A stretch of 7,137 bases of DNA from Candidatus Omnitrophota bacterium (GCA_017995695.1 JAGOIJ010000086.1:1-7137), one strand, 5' to 3'; shown: positions 1 through 6,839, counted from the first letter of the stretch. The notes: generated by a model from the letters alone, not told the origin. Numbers and translations are program-made.

Positions 1-506
1 TTTTACTATTGATGATTGTTGCCGCGGCTATGGCGATTGAGATCAATGATTTGCTTTCTAGCGTCATTGCCTTGGGCGCCGTAGGGATGGGGCTTACCTT
101 GTTGTTTCTTTTGTTGCGCGCCCCGGATTTAGCGATCACGCAATTAGTAGTTGAAATCTTGTCTGTGATTATTTTGATCCGCGCCACGGTTGGCGTTAAG
201 CTTCCGCCTGAGAAGATATCAGTAAGGATCGGATACTTTGTGTTCGCAGTCCTTTTTATGATTGGATTTCTTTTTTGCAGTTATAAGGCGTTTGTTCAAT
301 TGCCCGTGTTTGGCCAGCCGATCATGAAGATGGGGTCGCAATATTTAGCTTCAGCGTTAGAGAAAACAAAGGCTACGAATGTGGTGGCAGCTATTATTCT
401 TGATTTCCGAGGTTATGATACGCTCGGCGAAGCAACGATACTTTTTACTTCGGTCATCGGCGTACTTGCTGTGCTGCGGGGTACGGGAAGGAAGAAGGCG
501 ACATGA
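1..506 (+). CDS. MbhD/MbhE-like (MrpA C-terminal-type) subunit, 5' partial
   Basis: Membrane subunit of an Mrp/Mbh-type ion-translocating complex, equivalent to the C-terminal part of MrpA, or to MbhD plus MbhE fused. The frame is open to the left edge (Leu codons precede the TTG at 9), and homologues carry some ten more N-terminal residues, so the true start is probably outside the window. Numbering from position 9: an N-terminal DUF4040-type region has the signature APDLAITQLVVE (38-49), including a conserved Glu in a membrane helix. After a loop comes an MbhE-like C-terminus with NVVAAIILDFRGYDTLGE (124-141) and a final hydrophobic helix ending in basic residues. Pyrococcus MbhD and MbhE are separate proteins, whereas here both parts are one chain. 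The stop overlaps the next start in an ATGA arrangement (503-506), suggesting translational coupling. The family is secure; whether the native complex is an Mbh hydrogenase, an Mbs-like complex or an antiporter is not decidable from this gene. Confidence 0.85.
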   Translation, partial: LLLMIVAAAMAIEINDLLSSVIALGAVGMGLTLLFLLLRAPDLAITQLVVEILSVIILIRATVGVKLPPEKISVRIGYFVFAVLFMIGFLFCSYKAFVQLPVFGQPIMKMGSQYLASALEKTKATNVVAAIILDFRGYDTLGEATILFTSVIGVLAVLRGTGRKKAT

Positions 507-961
507 AGGAAGCAGGAATGTCTCTGATTGTTAAGCGGATAACGAAGATTACGGTTAGCTTAATATTCCTATACGGGGTCTATATAGTTTTGCACGGGCA
601 TCTTACTCCTGGAGGAGGGTTTGCCGGCGGGGTCATCATTGCGCTATCGTTTATCCATCTGGTGTTGGCGTTTGGCAAAGATGTTGCCCTCGAGAGGTTG
701 AGTCAGACCGTTATTTCAGTGGTGGAATCAGTTGGGGGCTTGCTTTTCTTAGGCATCGCGTTAATAGGGCTTATGGCAGGAAGTTTTTTCTTTGCTAATG
801 TCTTACCGAAAGGATCTCCTTTTCAAATATTTAGCTCCGGCATCATTGTGTTGTGTAATGTTGCTATTTTCCTTAAAGTAGGTGCAGGTTTGCTTGCTAT
901 TTTTATTGCTTTAGCAATATTGCGCATACCCGTTGTTCAGGACCAGGAGCGTAAACAATGA
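503..961 (+). CDS. mnhB: MrpB/MnhB/MbhF-like antiporter subunit
   Basis: Small membrane subunit of the Mrp/Mbh sodium-proton translocating module. The protein has 152 residues, close to the usual MrpB length of about 140-150, with four predicted hydrophobic helices. The diagnostic motif HGHLTPGGGFAGG lies at residues 31-43, matching the family's GH-x-x-PGGGF-x-GG signature. The ATG at 503 overlaps the previous stop by four bases and has GGAAGGA and AGAAGG upstream (487-498). A second ATG at 518 (protein beginning MSLIVKRITK) has AAGGA at 506-510 and is an equally plausible start, because many homologues begin near MSLIVK. The 3' end overlaps the next gene by four bases. Its role within the complex follows from the family and was not shown here. 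Confidence 0.92.
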   Translation: MKEAGMSLIVKRITKITVSLIFLYGVYIVLHGHLTPGGGFAGGVIIALSFIHLVLAFGKDVALERLSQTVISVVESVGGLLFLGIALIGLMAGSFFFANVLPKGSPFQIFSSGIIVLCNVAIFLKVGAGLLAIFIALAILRIPVVQDQERKQ

Positions 962-1296
962 TACTATATCTGCTATGCATGGTTTTATTTTTGCTGGGCG
1001 TTTACGCGTTATTAGTTAAGAAAAACCTGATTAAGAAGATTATCGGTTTAGGCGTTATGGAATACGCGATAAATTTATTCTTCATTTTGTTAGGGTATCG
1101 TTTTGAAGGAGAGGCGCCGATATTCGAGAAAGGGGTTACTATTACTCGTTTTGTTGATCCCTTACCGCAAGCGCTCATTCTTACCTCTATCGTGATTGGG
1201 CTTGGAGTAACTGCATTGATGGTTGCCATTACGGTGCGCATCTATGAAAAATATCGCACCTTTGATATTGACGAGATCAAGAAGTTGAGAGGTTAA
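958..1296 (+). CDS. mnhC: MrpC/MnhC/NuoK-like antiporter subunit
   Basis: NuoK-like three-helix membrane protein of the Mrp/Mbh module, part of the lateral ion or proton path. It has 112 residues, the usual MrpC length. Visible features are a first helix, a second helix around GLGVMEYAINLFFILLG with a conserved membrane Glu at residue 35, a loop, and the signature DPLPQALILTSIVIG (67-81) leading into the third helix. A charged C-terminal tail follows. The ATG at 958 overlaps the mnhB stop in an ATGA arrangement, so translation is probably coupled. An overlapping reverse-strand frame here is only a shadow. The identification as MrpC rather than NuoK of complex I rests on the DPLPQAL motif and the neighbours. 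Confidence 0.93.
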   Translation: MILYLLCMVLFLLGVYALLVKKNLIKKIIGLGVMEYAINLFFILLGYRFEGEAPIFEKGVTITRFVDPLPQALILTSIVIGLGVTALMVAITVRIYEKYRTFDIDEIKKLRG

Positions 1297-1307
1297 AGGA
1301 TCGCACT

Positions 1308-2783
1308 ATGTTGCCAATTTTTATTATTATTCCTCTAGGATGTGCTTTTCTTATCCCGTTGGTGGCGAAATTCCGCCAAGCGTTGGCGCAGGTATTGGCT
1401 GTTGTGTGCGGCCTAGCGCTTGTCTATTTCTCGGCGCAGAGCATTGGTTGGCTTAGATCGGGTGTGCAAATCTATGCCGCTGGCGGATGGAAGCCGCCCT
1501 TTGGCATCTGTATGGTCTTGGATGGTTTTACCGTGATGATGCTATTGGTAGTGAATACCATAGGATGTCTTGCGCTTATCTATTCCATTGATTATATCAA
1601 ACGCTATACTCAACCGTATTTTTATTATACGCTTTTTTGTCTTTTATTGGCCGGATTAAACGGCGTGGTTATCAGCGGAGATCTTTTCAATCTTTTTGTT
1701 TTTCTTGAGATTACCTCTATTGCCAGCTACGCCCTCGTTGCCTTCGGCACAGAAGCAGAGGAGCTCGAAGCTGCTTTTAAATATCTGGTTTTAGGAAGCA
1801 TTGCCTCATCCATGATACTCTTAGGTATTGGTGTATTGTTAGGACACGTTTCAACGTTAAACATGGCAGATATCAGCAGGGCATTGTCAGTATCTGAAGC
1901 GCGCAATCTTCTGCTGTTTTGTTTGGCGCTCTTTATTATGGGATTTGGCCTTAAGATTGCGTTGGTGCCGTTTCATGCCTGGCTTCCTGATGCTCATCCT
2001 GCGGCGCCTGCGCCAATTTCAGCAATGCTTTCAGGGGTCGTTATCAAGACCATTGGTGTGTATGCGTTGTGCCGGGTGCTGTTCAATATAATTGGCATCA
2101 CGCCCGTTGTTTCTTCTATCTTGGTCTGGCTCGGTATTATCTCCATGGCAATCGGGGTGTTGCTTGCCATCGGGCAGTGGGATTTTAAGCGTTTGCTTGC
2201 GTATCATTCAGTAAGCCAGATCGGCTATATTATCTTTGGCATTGGCCTGGGAACGCCCTTGGGGATAGCGGGGGGGCTTTTCCATCTTTTTAATCACTCC
2301 TTATTTAAGTCATTGCTGTTTTTAAATTCCGGAGCAGTCGAGTATGCAACCGGAACAAGAAAGTTGGATCAGCTGGGGGGGATTTCAAGCGCGATGCCGG
2401 TTACGAGCGTCACTTCGCTCATCGCCTCTTTTTCTATTGCTGGCGTGCCGCCTTTGTGCGGTTTCTGGAGCAAATTACTCATTATCATTGCGGCATTTCA
2501 GGCTAATCATTTTATTGGCGCTATAGTTTGCATTATTACAGCCATCGTAACCTTAGCTTCGTTTTTAAAAGTGCAAAAATATGTGTTTTTACGTTTGGTT
2601 AATGTTGCATGTCCATCGATACAGGAAGTTCCCTTAAGCATGCGTTTGGCTATGATTGTTCTGGCGATTGCCTGTGTCGGCGTAGGGTTGTTATATGCGC
2701 CGTTTTTAAAGATTATTATTGAGCCTGCGGCGAATGTTTTATTGTTAGGCGTTGGTTACGCGCGAATCATATTAGGAACTTAA
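1308..2783 (+). CDS. mnhD: MrpD/MnhD/MbhH-like proton-conducting antiporter subunit
   Basis: Large ion-pumping subunit homologous to complex I NuoL/M/N and to MbhH. It has 491 residues and about 14 hydrophobic helices, the full family length. The ionisable residues expected for a working channel are all present: Glu134 in VFLEITSIASY (helix 5), Lys216 in FGLKIALVPFHAWLPDAHP (helix 7), Lys247 in VVIKTIG (helix 8), His326, His330 and Lys334 in LFHLFNHSLFKSLLF, and Lys389 in GFWSKL. The broken-helix and proline-rich segment PDAHPAAPAPISAMLSG (227-243) is classic. The gene starts 11 bases after mnhC, with AAAGGA at 1295-1300 as ribosome binding site, and ends 4 bases before mnhE. Nothing suggests decay. 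Whether it carries H+ or exchanges Na+ cannot be read from the sequence. Confidence 0.95.
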   Translation: MLPIFIIIPLGCAFLIPLVAKFRQALAQVLAVVCGLALVYFSAQSIGWLRSGVQIYAAGGWKPPFGICMVLDGFTVMMLLVVNTIGCLALIYSIDYIKRYTQPYFYYTLFCLLLAGLNGVVISGDLFNLFVFLEITSIASYALVAFGTEAEELEAAFKYLVLGSIASSMILLGIGVLLGHVSTLNMADISRALSVSEARNLLLFCLALFIMGFGLKIALVPFHAWLPDAHPAAPAPISAMLSGVVIKTIGVYALCRVLFNIIGITPVVSSILVWLGIISMAIGVLLAIGQWDFKRLLAYHSVSQIGYIIFGIGLGTPLGIAGGLFHLFNHSLFKSLLFLNSGAVEYATGTRKLDQLGGISSAMPVTSVTSLIASFSIAGVPPLCGFWSKLLIIIAAFQANHFIGAIVCIITAIVTLASFLKVQKYVFLRLVNVACPSIQEVPLSMRLAMIVLAIACVGVGLLYAPFLKIIIEPAANVLLLGVGYARIILGT

Positions 2784-2787
2784 ACGT

Positions 2788-3291
2788 ATGAAACATATTC
2801 ATTCCAGATTGGTAACATTCTTGATTGCTTTTGCGGTATGGCTGTTGTTATCGTTTAGTCTAGATTGGCAGACGGTTGTTTTAGGCTGTTTCATTGCCTT
2901 GGTCGTTGCCGCAATGATGGGGGATATGTTTGCCGAAAAAGCCCTGAAATGGTTTGACCTAAAGCGCCATACTTGGTTTGTGTGGTTTATTGTAGTGTTT
3001 TGGTGGGAATGTTTGAGGTCAAATATTGACGTTGCGCTAAGAGTTTTGAATCCGCGCCTGCCGATTAATCCGGGCATTGTCAAGGTCAAGACGAATCTTA
3101 AGACCGAAACAGGCTTAACGTTGCTAGCCAACTCCATTACCTTAACGCCTGGTACCTTTACGGTTGATATTGATCGGGAGCAGGGATACCTGTATATTCA
3201 TTGGATTGACGTCAAGACGCAGGATGTTGACCAGGCTTCGAAAATTATTGTTTCTAAATTTGAAAGAATCTTGCGCGAGGTGTTTGAATGA
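2788..3291 (+). CDS. mnhE: MrpE/MnhE/MbhA-like subunit
   Basis: Subunit E of the Mrp/Mbh module: 167 residues, two or three N-terminal hydrophobic helices followed by a cytoplasmic domain. The family signature LANSITLTPGT lies at residues 113-123, followed by a beta-strand-like stretch with TVDID and YIHWID. Before it, RLPINPGIVKVKT (89-102) matches the region preceding the signature in other MrpE proteins. The start at 2788 has AGGA at 2774-2777, a somewhat long spacing. The stop overlaps the next start by four bases (ATGA). The E-F-G order immediately after D follows the canonical Mrp operon, unlike Pyrococcus mbh, where the E-F-G homologues come first. Confidence 0.93.
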   Translation: MKHIHSRLVTFLIAFAVWLLLSFSLDWQTVVLGCFIALVVAAMMGDMFAEKALKWFDLKRHTWFVWFIVVFWWECLRSNIDVALRVLNPRLPINPGIVKVKTNLKTETGLTLLANSITLTPGTFTVDIDREQGYLYIHWIDVKTQDVDQASKIIVSKFERILREVFE

Positions 3292-3626
3292 AATTTGTCC
3301 GCTGGCTGATCGGTTCAATTTTCTTAACAGGGCTCATTGTGGCAATTTTTTGTTTTATGCCGGTCAGTGCATCTGATAAGCTAATTCTTTATCTTTTAGT
3401 TTGTTTTTTGCTTGCGTTGATTAGGATTTTTAAAGGTCCAACGCCTGCCGATCGATCGGTTGCTACTGATATTGTCGGCATCTTGATTGTGGGGTTTTGC
3501 GCGATCATGGCGATATTTACTAACAAGGATTGGTATATTGATATTGCGATCGCCTGGGCCTTGCAGAGTTTTATTGGGACCTTGGCTTTGGCTAAATTTC
3601 TTGAGGGGCGTAATTTTGATGAATGA
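3288..3626 (+). CDS. mnhF: MrpF/MnhF/MbhB-like subunit
   Basis: Subunit F of the Mrp/Mbh module, a three-helix membrane protein implicated in the ion pathway in this family. It has 112 residues; typical MrpF proteins have 85-95, so this one carries an N-terminal extension that forms an extra hydrophobic stretch (about residues 5-25). The signature RIFKGPTPADRSVATDIVG spans 46-64, including the conserved membrane Asp61. The C-terminus DIAIAWALQSFIGTLALAKFL is also typical. The ATG at 3288 overlaps the mnhE stop. A downstream ATG at 3357 (residue 24) would remove the extension. I keep the longer form because of the tight overlap. Confidence 0.92.
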   Translation: MKFVRWLIGSIFLTGLIVAIFCFMPVSASDKLILYLLVCFLLALIRIFKGPTPADRSVATDIVGILIVGFCAIMAIFTNKDWYIDIAIAWALQSFIGTLALAKFLEGRNFDE

Positions 3627-3942
3627 AATTATCGTTTTATTCTTTATTGTTGTCGGGATTACCTTTGATTTATTTGGCGTTCTCGGTTTACTTAGATTGC
3701 CTGATCTTTACAACCGTCTGCAGGCTTCAACCAAAAGCGTAACATTAGGTACGTGCGGCATTCTTTTTGCAGTATTTTTGAAATTTGGCTGGAGCGCGGC
3801 AGGCGTGAAGGCGCTATTGTGTATAGCATTTCTTTGCCTGACTGCTCCGGTAGCTGCGCATGCCTTGGCGCGCGGCGCGCATAAGGCAGGTATAAAATTG
3901 TGGGATAAGTCGGTGTGCGATAAATATAAGGAAGAAGATTAG
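3619..3942 (+). CDS. mnhG: MrpG/MnhG/MbhC-like subunit
   Basis: Subunit G of the Mrp/Mbh module, 107 residues with three hydrophobic helices. The family signature GVLGLLRLPDLYNRLQASTK covers about residues 20-39, followed by the glycine-rich helix SVTLGTCGILFAVFL and a final helix ending in LTAPVAAHALARGAH. The frame stays open upstream to 3487, but the ATG at 3619 is preferred: it gives a normal MrpG length, places the first helix at the N-terminus, and overlaps mnhF by only 8 bases. The tail KLWDKSVCDKYKEED is more charged than in many homologues. The ferredoxin-subunit gene follows 14 bases after the stop. Confidence 0.93.
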   Translation: MNEIIVLFFIVVGITFDLFGVLGLLRLPDLYNRLQASTKSVTLGTCGILFAVFLKFGWSAAGVKALLCIAFLCLTAPVAAHALARGAHKAGIKLWDKSVCDKYKEED

Positions 3943-3956
3943 ATTTTTGAACTACT

Positions 3957-4556
3957 ATGAGATATCCCAAACTTAGAGAGTTGAAAGAAGCGATTATCGC
4001 ATTGGTGAAGGGGCCGTACACTTCTTTGTTTCCTCTGAAGCCGCATATCCCATATGAGCGTTTTCGCGGTAGGCCGGAATATCATGAAGAAGACTGCATC
4101 GGCTGTGGCGCCTGTTTTCAAGTGTGCCCTGCCAAGGCCATTGAAATGAAAGACGAGGGCAACAAGCGCACGTTAATTGTGCATTGGGATCTTTGTATCT
4201 TTTGTGGCCAGTGTCAGGCGAATTGCGTGACCGCTAAAGGCATTATGTTGTCGAATGTTTTTGATTTGGCTACCACTGAAAAGCGGCAGGATCTTAAACA
4301 GGAGATCGCTAAGGAACTTCTTTTTTGCGCATGCTGCCACGAGCTTCTCGGGCCACGCGATCAAGTGCTGTGGGTGGCGCAACGATTGGGACCGCTTACC
4401 TTCAGCAACGCATCTTTGATGTTATTTTACTTGCAAAATCTTTCCCTTGCCGCGCAGGCAACCGGTTCTTCTGAAACAAGCCAGGAATTACAACGTTCAG
4501 ATCGTATCCGTGTCTTATGCCCCCGCTGCCGCAGAGAGGCAGTGATTAAATCCTAA
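3957..4556 (+). CDS. HycF/HyfH/NuoI-like 2x[4Fe-4S] ferredoxin subunit
   Basis: Electron-transfer subunit expected to wire catalytic subunits to the membrane arm of a group 4 [NiFe]-hydrogenase-like complex. It has 199 residues. After an amphipathic N-terminus comes FRGRP (36-40), as in HycF and NuoI. Two complete [4Fe-4S] motifs follow: C47-x2-C50-x2-C53-x3-C57P and C80-x2-C83-x2-C86-x3-C90. The usual Pro after the last Cys is Val in the second cluster. A C-terminal domain has FCACCHELL (C124, C126, C127) and LCPRCRR (C188, C191), matching the layout of extra cysteines in E. coli HycF/HyfH (CNCRVC and CPECKR), possibly a metal site. The context after mrpB-G supports an Mbh/FHL-type complex. 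There is no strong ribosome binding site near the ATG, so translational coupling with mnhG is possible. An alternative reading is the NuoI homologue of an Mbs/Mbx-like ferredoxin-oxidising complex. Confidence 0.88.
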   Translation: MRYPKLRELKEAIIALVKGPYTSLFPLKPHIPYERFRGRPEYHEEDCIGCGACFQVCPAKAIEMKDEGNKRTLIVHWDLCIFCGQCQANCVTAKGIMLSNVFDLATTEKRQDLKQEIAKELLFCACCHELLGPRDQVLWVAQRLGPLTFSNASLMLFYLQNLSLAAQATGSSETSQELQRSDRIRVLCPRCRREAVIKS

Positions 4557-4557
4557 C

Positions 4558-5757
4558 ATGTTTCACGCCCTAAGACTTAAAGATTACCGGATCTATTGGA
4601 CAGGGATGTTTATTTCTCTGATTGGCACCTGGATTCAGACGGTGGCCCAGAGTTGGCTGGTATTTCAGCTTACCAAATCTTCTTTCCTGTTGGGTTTTGT
4701 GGGATTCTTGAGCTCATTCCCGGTATTTCTTTTTTCTTTAGTGGGGGGAGTAGCTGCAGACCGTATCAATAAACGAAAGATTCTTATTTGCACGCAGATC
4801 GCATTTATGTTGCTAGCGTTTCTTTTGGCAATATTAACTCATTTGAAATTAGTTACACCTCTTCAGGTTATGATTATCGCAACACTGAACGGTCTGACTA
4901 TGGCTTTTGATGGCCCTAGCAGGCAGGCGATGGTCGTGGAATTGGTGGGTAAAAAATACCTCACCAATGCCATTGCGCTTAATTCCGTCGCTTTTAATGC
5001 CAGCCGCATTATCGGGCCGGCCATCGCGGCCATGTTTGTGGCAAGTATTGGCCTAAGCGGATGTTTTTATATTAATGGGGTCAGTTTTGTGGCGGTGATC
5101 GTTGCTTTATTTCTTATTAAAACAAACAGCCACCATGATGCGAGCGATCGTCGTTCTGCTTTTGAATCTTTACGAGATGGTTTGGTTTTTATTAAGAAAA
5201 ACCCCTTGATTCTTACTTTGATTGGCGTTGTTGGCATATCAAGTTTGTTTGGCGTTTCGTATATTATCCTCATGCCTGCTTTTGTGCAAGAAGTCCTGCA
5301 TGGGGGTGTCAAGGGCATGGGTATTCTGATGTCGGGATCGGGCGTCGGCGCTGTGATAGGTGCATTATTTTTGGCAAAATTCGGCGATAAGCGCGGCAAG
5401 GGAAAGCTGTTGATTGGCAGCGCGCTGCTTTTTTCTTTTTCGCTTATGATGCTGGCTTTCTCCAAATCGTTTATGTTTGCATTTATGATGTTAATGGTTG
5501 TTGGGGCCGCAAGCGTAACCGCTATGGCGCTGGTGAACACGTTGTTGCAGATTATGGTTGAAGATAGGTTTCGTGGAAGGGTGATGAGCGTTTTTATGCT
5601 GACGTTTTCCGGGATGATCCCCTTTGGGAATTTATTATCCGGAGCAGTTGCCCAGGGGCTGGGTGTTTCTTTCGCCGTGTTTCTCAACGGCCTGGTGTGT
5701 TCAGCGTGCTTTGTTATTGTGCTTTTGTTTTCTCGGGAGGTCCGTGAGCTTGCATAA
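4558..5757 (+). CDS. MFS transporter, EntS/MFS_3-type (DHA3-like) exporter
   Basis: Major facilitator superfamily protein of 399 residues with about 12 hydrophobic segments, probably a proton-driven exporter in the inner membrane. The N-terminus FHALRLKDYRIYWTGMFIS is typical of the EntS/MFS_3 subgroup. The cytoplasmic loop 2-3 motif A is GGVAADRINKRK (63-74). The subgroup-specific stretches GLTMAFDGPSRQAMV and NSVAFNASRIIGPAIAA follow in the first half, and a degenerate motif A-like loop GDKRGKGK lies in the second half. The gene starts one base after the ferredoxin-subunit stop with no clear ribosome binding site, so it is probably translated by coupling and belongs to the operon. It ends in tandem stops (TAA TAA, 5755-5760). 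The substrate cannot be predicted; drugs, siderophores or lipids are all known for relatives. Confidence 0.9.
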   Translation: MFHALRLKDYRIYWTGMFISLIGTWIQTVAQSWLVFQLTKSSFLLGFVGFLSSFPVFLFSLVGGVAADRINKRKILICTQIAFMLLAFLLAILTHLKLVTPLQVMIIATLNGLTMAFDGPSRQAMVVELVGKKYLTNAIALNSVAFNASRIIGPAIAAMFVASIGLSGCFYINGVSFVAVIVALFLIKTNSHHDASDRRSAFESLRDGLVFIKKNPLILTLIGVVGISSLFGVSYIILMPAFVQEVLHGGVKGMGILMSGSGVGAVIGALFLAKFGDKRGKGKLLIGSALLFSFSLMMLAFSKSFMFAFMMLMVVGAASVTAMALVNTLLQIMVEDRFRGRVMSVFMLTFSGMIPFGNLLSGAVAQGLGVSFAVFLNGLVCSACFVIVLLFSREVRELA

Positions 5758-5765
5758 TAAACTAT

Positions 5766-5793
5766 TTGATTTTCAGGCTTAATTTGCTAGAAT
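5766..5793 (+). promoter_or_regulatory. Sigma70-type extended -10 promoter for the lipoprotein gene
   Basis: TTGATT (5766-5771) and TAGAAT (5788-5793) are separated by 16 bases, and TGC directly precedes the -10 hexamer (extended -10). A start near 5800 would leave a leader of about 33 bases before the ATG at 5833. No terminator is visible between the MFS gene and this promoter, so read-through from the upstream operon is also possible. Confidence 0.65.
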
Positions 5794-5819
5794 ACCCTTA
5801 GAAGTTACTCAATGCATAC

Positions 5820-5827
5820 GGGAGGTG
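5820..5827 (+). promoter_or_regulatory. Strong ribosome binding site that fixes the lipoprotein start
   Basis: GGGAGGTG lies 5 bases before the ATG at 5833. It falls inside the longer open frame that begins at ATG 5812, which argues that 5812 is not the real start. Confidence 0.8.
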
Positions 5828-5832
5828 CGCAG

Positions 5833-6279
5833 ATGTTTAAGTTGGTGTTGGTAGTATGTGTGGTCATTTTTAGTTTTTCTTTGATGAGTTGCGCCAAGAA
5901 AGAAAATGTTATGCAGGCTCAACAGGAGCCGGTTCCCATGGAGGTGTTGACTGCGATTGCCAATAATACTGCTGGCGTAGTGCAAGAACCGACGCTTCCT
6001 GCGGATCCTTCTATGCAAACAATGCTTTCGCAGAAGGCGCAAGAACCGATGTTACCGCCTCAAGGCCCTTATAAGCCTTCAATTAAAGAAATTCAGGGTG
6101 CGCTTAAGAATGCTGGTTATTATTCTGGCGCTATTGATGGGAAGGCTGGCCCTATGACAAAGAAGGCTATTGAAGAATTCCAAAAGGCAAATAGTTTGCA
6201 GCCAGATGGTAAGGTCGGTCCTAAGACGTGGGCGGCGCTCGGTCGGTATGTGACTGCGTCAGAATCAACAGGTATCTAA
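5833..6279 (+). CDS. Lipoprotein with C-terminal peptidoglycan-binding domain
   Basis: Small envelope lipoprotein of 148 residues. The signal peptide is MFKLVLVV followed by a hydrophobic core and the lipobox LMSC, so Cys20 should be lipidated. Residues 21-80 form a low-complexity linker rich in Gln, Pro and Met, with repeated QEPxLP units (QEPTLP at 51, QEPMLP at 70, and a related QEPVP at 31). Residues 82-139 form a PG_binding_1 domain: PSIKEIQGALKNAGYYSG, then IDGKAGPMTKKAIEEFQ, and finally DGKVGPKTWAAL. This places it as a lipid-anchored protein that holds on to the cell wall; no catalytic domain is present. The start at 5833 is chosen over 5812 because of the perfectly placed GGGAGGTG and because a signal peptide should begin there. 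The gene has its own promoter and a strong terminator, so it is probably a monocistronic unit. Confidence 0.88.
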   Translation: MFKLVLVVCVVIFSFSLMSCAKKENVMQAQQEPVPMEVLTAIANNTAGVVQEPTLPADPSMQTMLSQKAQEPMLPPQGPYKPSIKEIQGALKNAGYYSGAIDGKAGPMTKKAIEEFQKANSLQPDGKVGPKTWAALGRYVTASESTGI

Positions 6280-6285
6280 GCTAAG

Positions 6286-6340
6286 AACCCCGCACCCTAC
6301 AACTTTCATGTTTAAGAATAGGGAGCGGGGTTTTTCTTTT
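6286..6340 (+). terminator. Strong intrinsic terminator after the lipoprotein gene
   Basis: AACCCCGC-a-CCCTA (6286-6299) pairs with TAGGG-a-GCGGGGTT (6319-6332), 13 base pairs with one A.A mismatch and a 19-base loop. TTTTTCTTTT (6331-6340) forms the T-tract. It lies 6 bases after the lipoprotein stop. Confidence 0.93.
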
Positions 6341-6360
6341 GTGTAGGTTGTTATCGGATT

Positions 6361-6810
6361 ATGAAGCCTCGCTATCATATTGTCTGGTCATTAGTTATCA
6401 GCAGCGTATTTTACCATATTTACGCTTCAGGCCTTGCGTTTGTAGTGTCCCTGTGCGCCGGTATTTTTATAGATGTTGATCATTTTCTTGATTATTTCCT
6501 ACAAGAGAAGGTTACATTGAGGGTAGATAAGGTCTTTTGTTGGTGCGCTGAGAGGCGTTTCAAGCACATGCTTATCCTATTGCATTCATTAGAGTTAGTA
6601 ATATTGATCTGGGTATTTATTTATGTCTTTCAGTTGAATTTACTCTGGGTTGCTCTTGCCCTCGGGTTAACGCAACATCTTGTCCTAGATATGATTTTTA
6701 ATGGCAAGGTAGTGTATAGCCATGCTTATTTTCTCACCTATCGAGTTGTCCACCGTTTTAAAAAGGAAAGGCTATTGCGGCCAGAATACCTGTTTCTTGA
6801 AAAGGGCTAA
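6361..6810 (+). CDS. Small multi-pass membrane protein with DxDH and HS motifs (YdjM/DUF457-like, uncertain)
   Basis: A 149-residue protein of unknown function with about four hydrophobic segments. Potential metal ligands are spaced along the chain: His6 in RYHIVWS, Asp38-x-Asp40-His41 with Asp44 in IFIDVDHFLDY, His75 in LLHSLEL, and His106/Asp110 in LTQHLVLDM. This arrangement recalls the YdjM/DUF457 group of membrane-bound, putatively metal-dependent hydrolases, but the match is by motif memory only and no substrate is known. The C-terminus is basic and cytoplasmic-looking (RFKKERLLRPEY). The start at ATG 6361 keeps His6, which is near the N-terminus in the family. There is no recognisable ribosome binding site, and the upstream terminator ends only 20 bases before the ATG, leaving little room for a promoter. 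The 3' end carries the -35 box of the riboswitch promoter. Confidence 0.75.
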   Translation: MKPRYHIVWSLVISSVFYHIYASGLAFVVSLCAGIFIDVDHFLDYFLQEKVTLRVDKVFCWCAERRFKHMLILLHSLELVILIWVFIYVFQLNLLWVALALGLTQHLVLDMIFNGKVVYSHAYFLTYRVVHRFKKERLLRPEYLFLEKG

Positions 6811-6825
6811 TTTGTGATGTATACT
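6797..6825 (+). promoter_or_regulatory. Sigma70-type promoter of the riboswitch leader
   Basis: TTGAAA (6797-6802) and TATACT (6820-6825) are separated by the optimal 17 bases. The -35 box lies within the last codons of the preceding membrane protein gene, whose stop is 6808-6810. The start should be near 6832, about ten bases before the aptamer core, which fits a leader designed to begin with the riboswitch. A second TA-rich hexamer (TATTAT, 6826-6831) is less well spaced. Confidence 0.75.
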
Positions 6826-6839
6826 TATTATAGCCGATA

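Noticed and set aside
3448..3460. CCGATCGATCGG palindrome in mnhF
   Set aside because: It lies within the conserved PADRSV coding region and is explained by codon use; no regulatory context.
3487..3618. N-terminal extension of the MrpG frame upstream of ATG 3619
   Set aside because: It overlaps the well-conserved end of MrpF, and MrpG homologues begin at the first helix encoded from 3619.
5067..5687. A 206-codon reverse-strand open frame opposite the MFS gene
   Set aside because: It is a codon-bias shadow of a well-supported MFS coding sequence, with no recognisable domain or start signal.
5812..5832. Earlier ATG for the lipoprotein
   Set aside because: The strong ribosome binding site lies inside this extension, and the signal peptide begins naturally at 5833.
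5982..6049. Direct repeat GCAAGAACCGA in the lipoprotein gene (5982-5992 and 6039-6049)
   Set aside because: It encodes the repeated QEP units of the linker, so it is explained at the protein level and is not a separate element.
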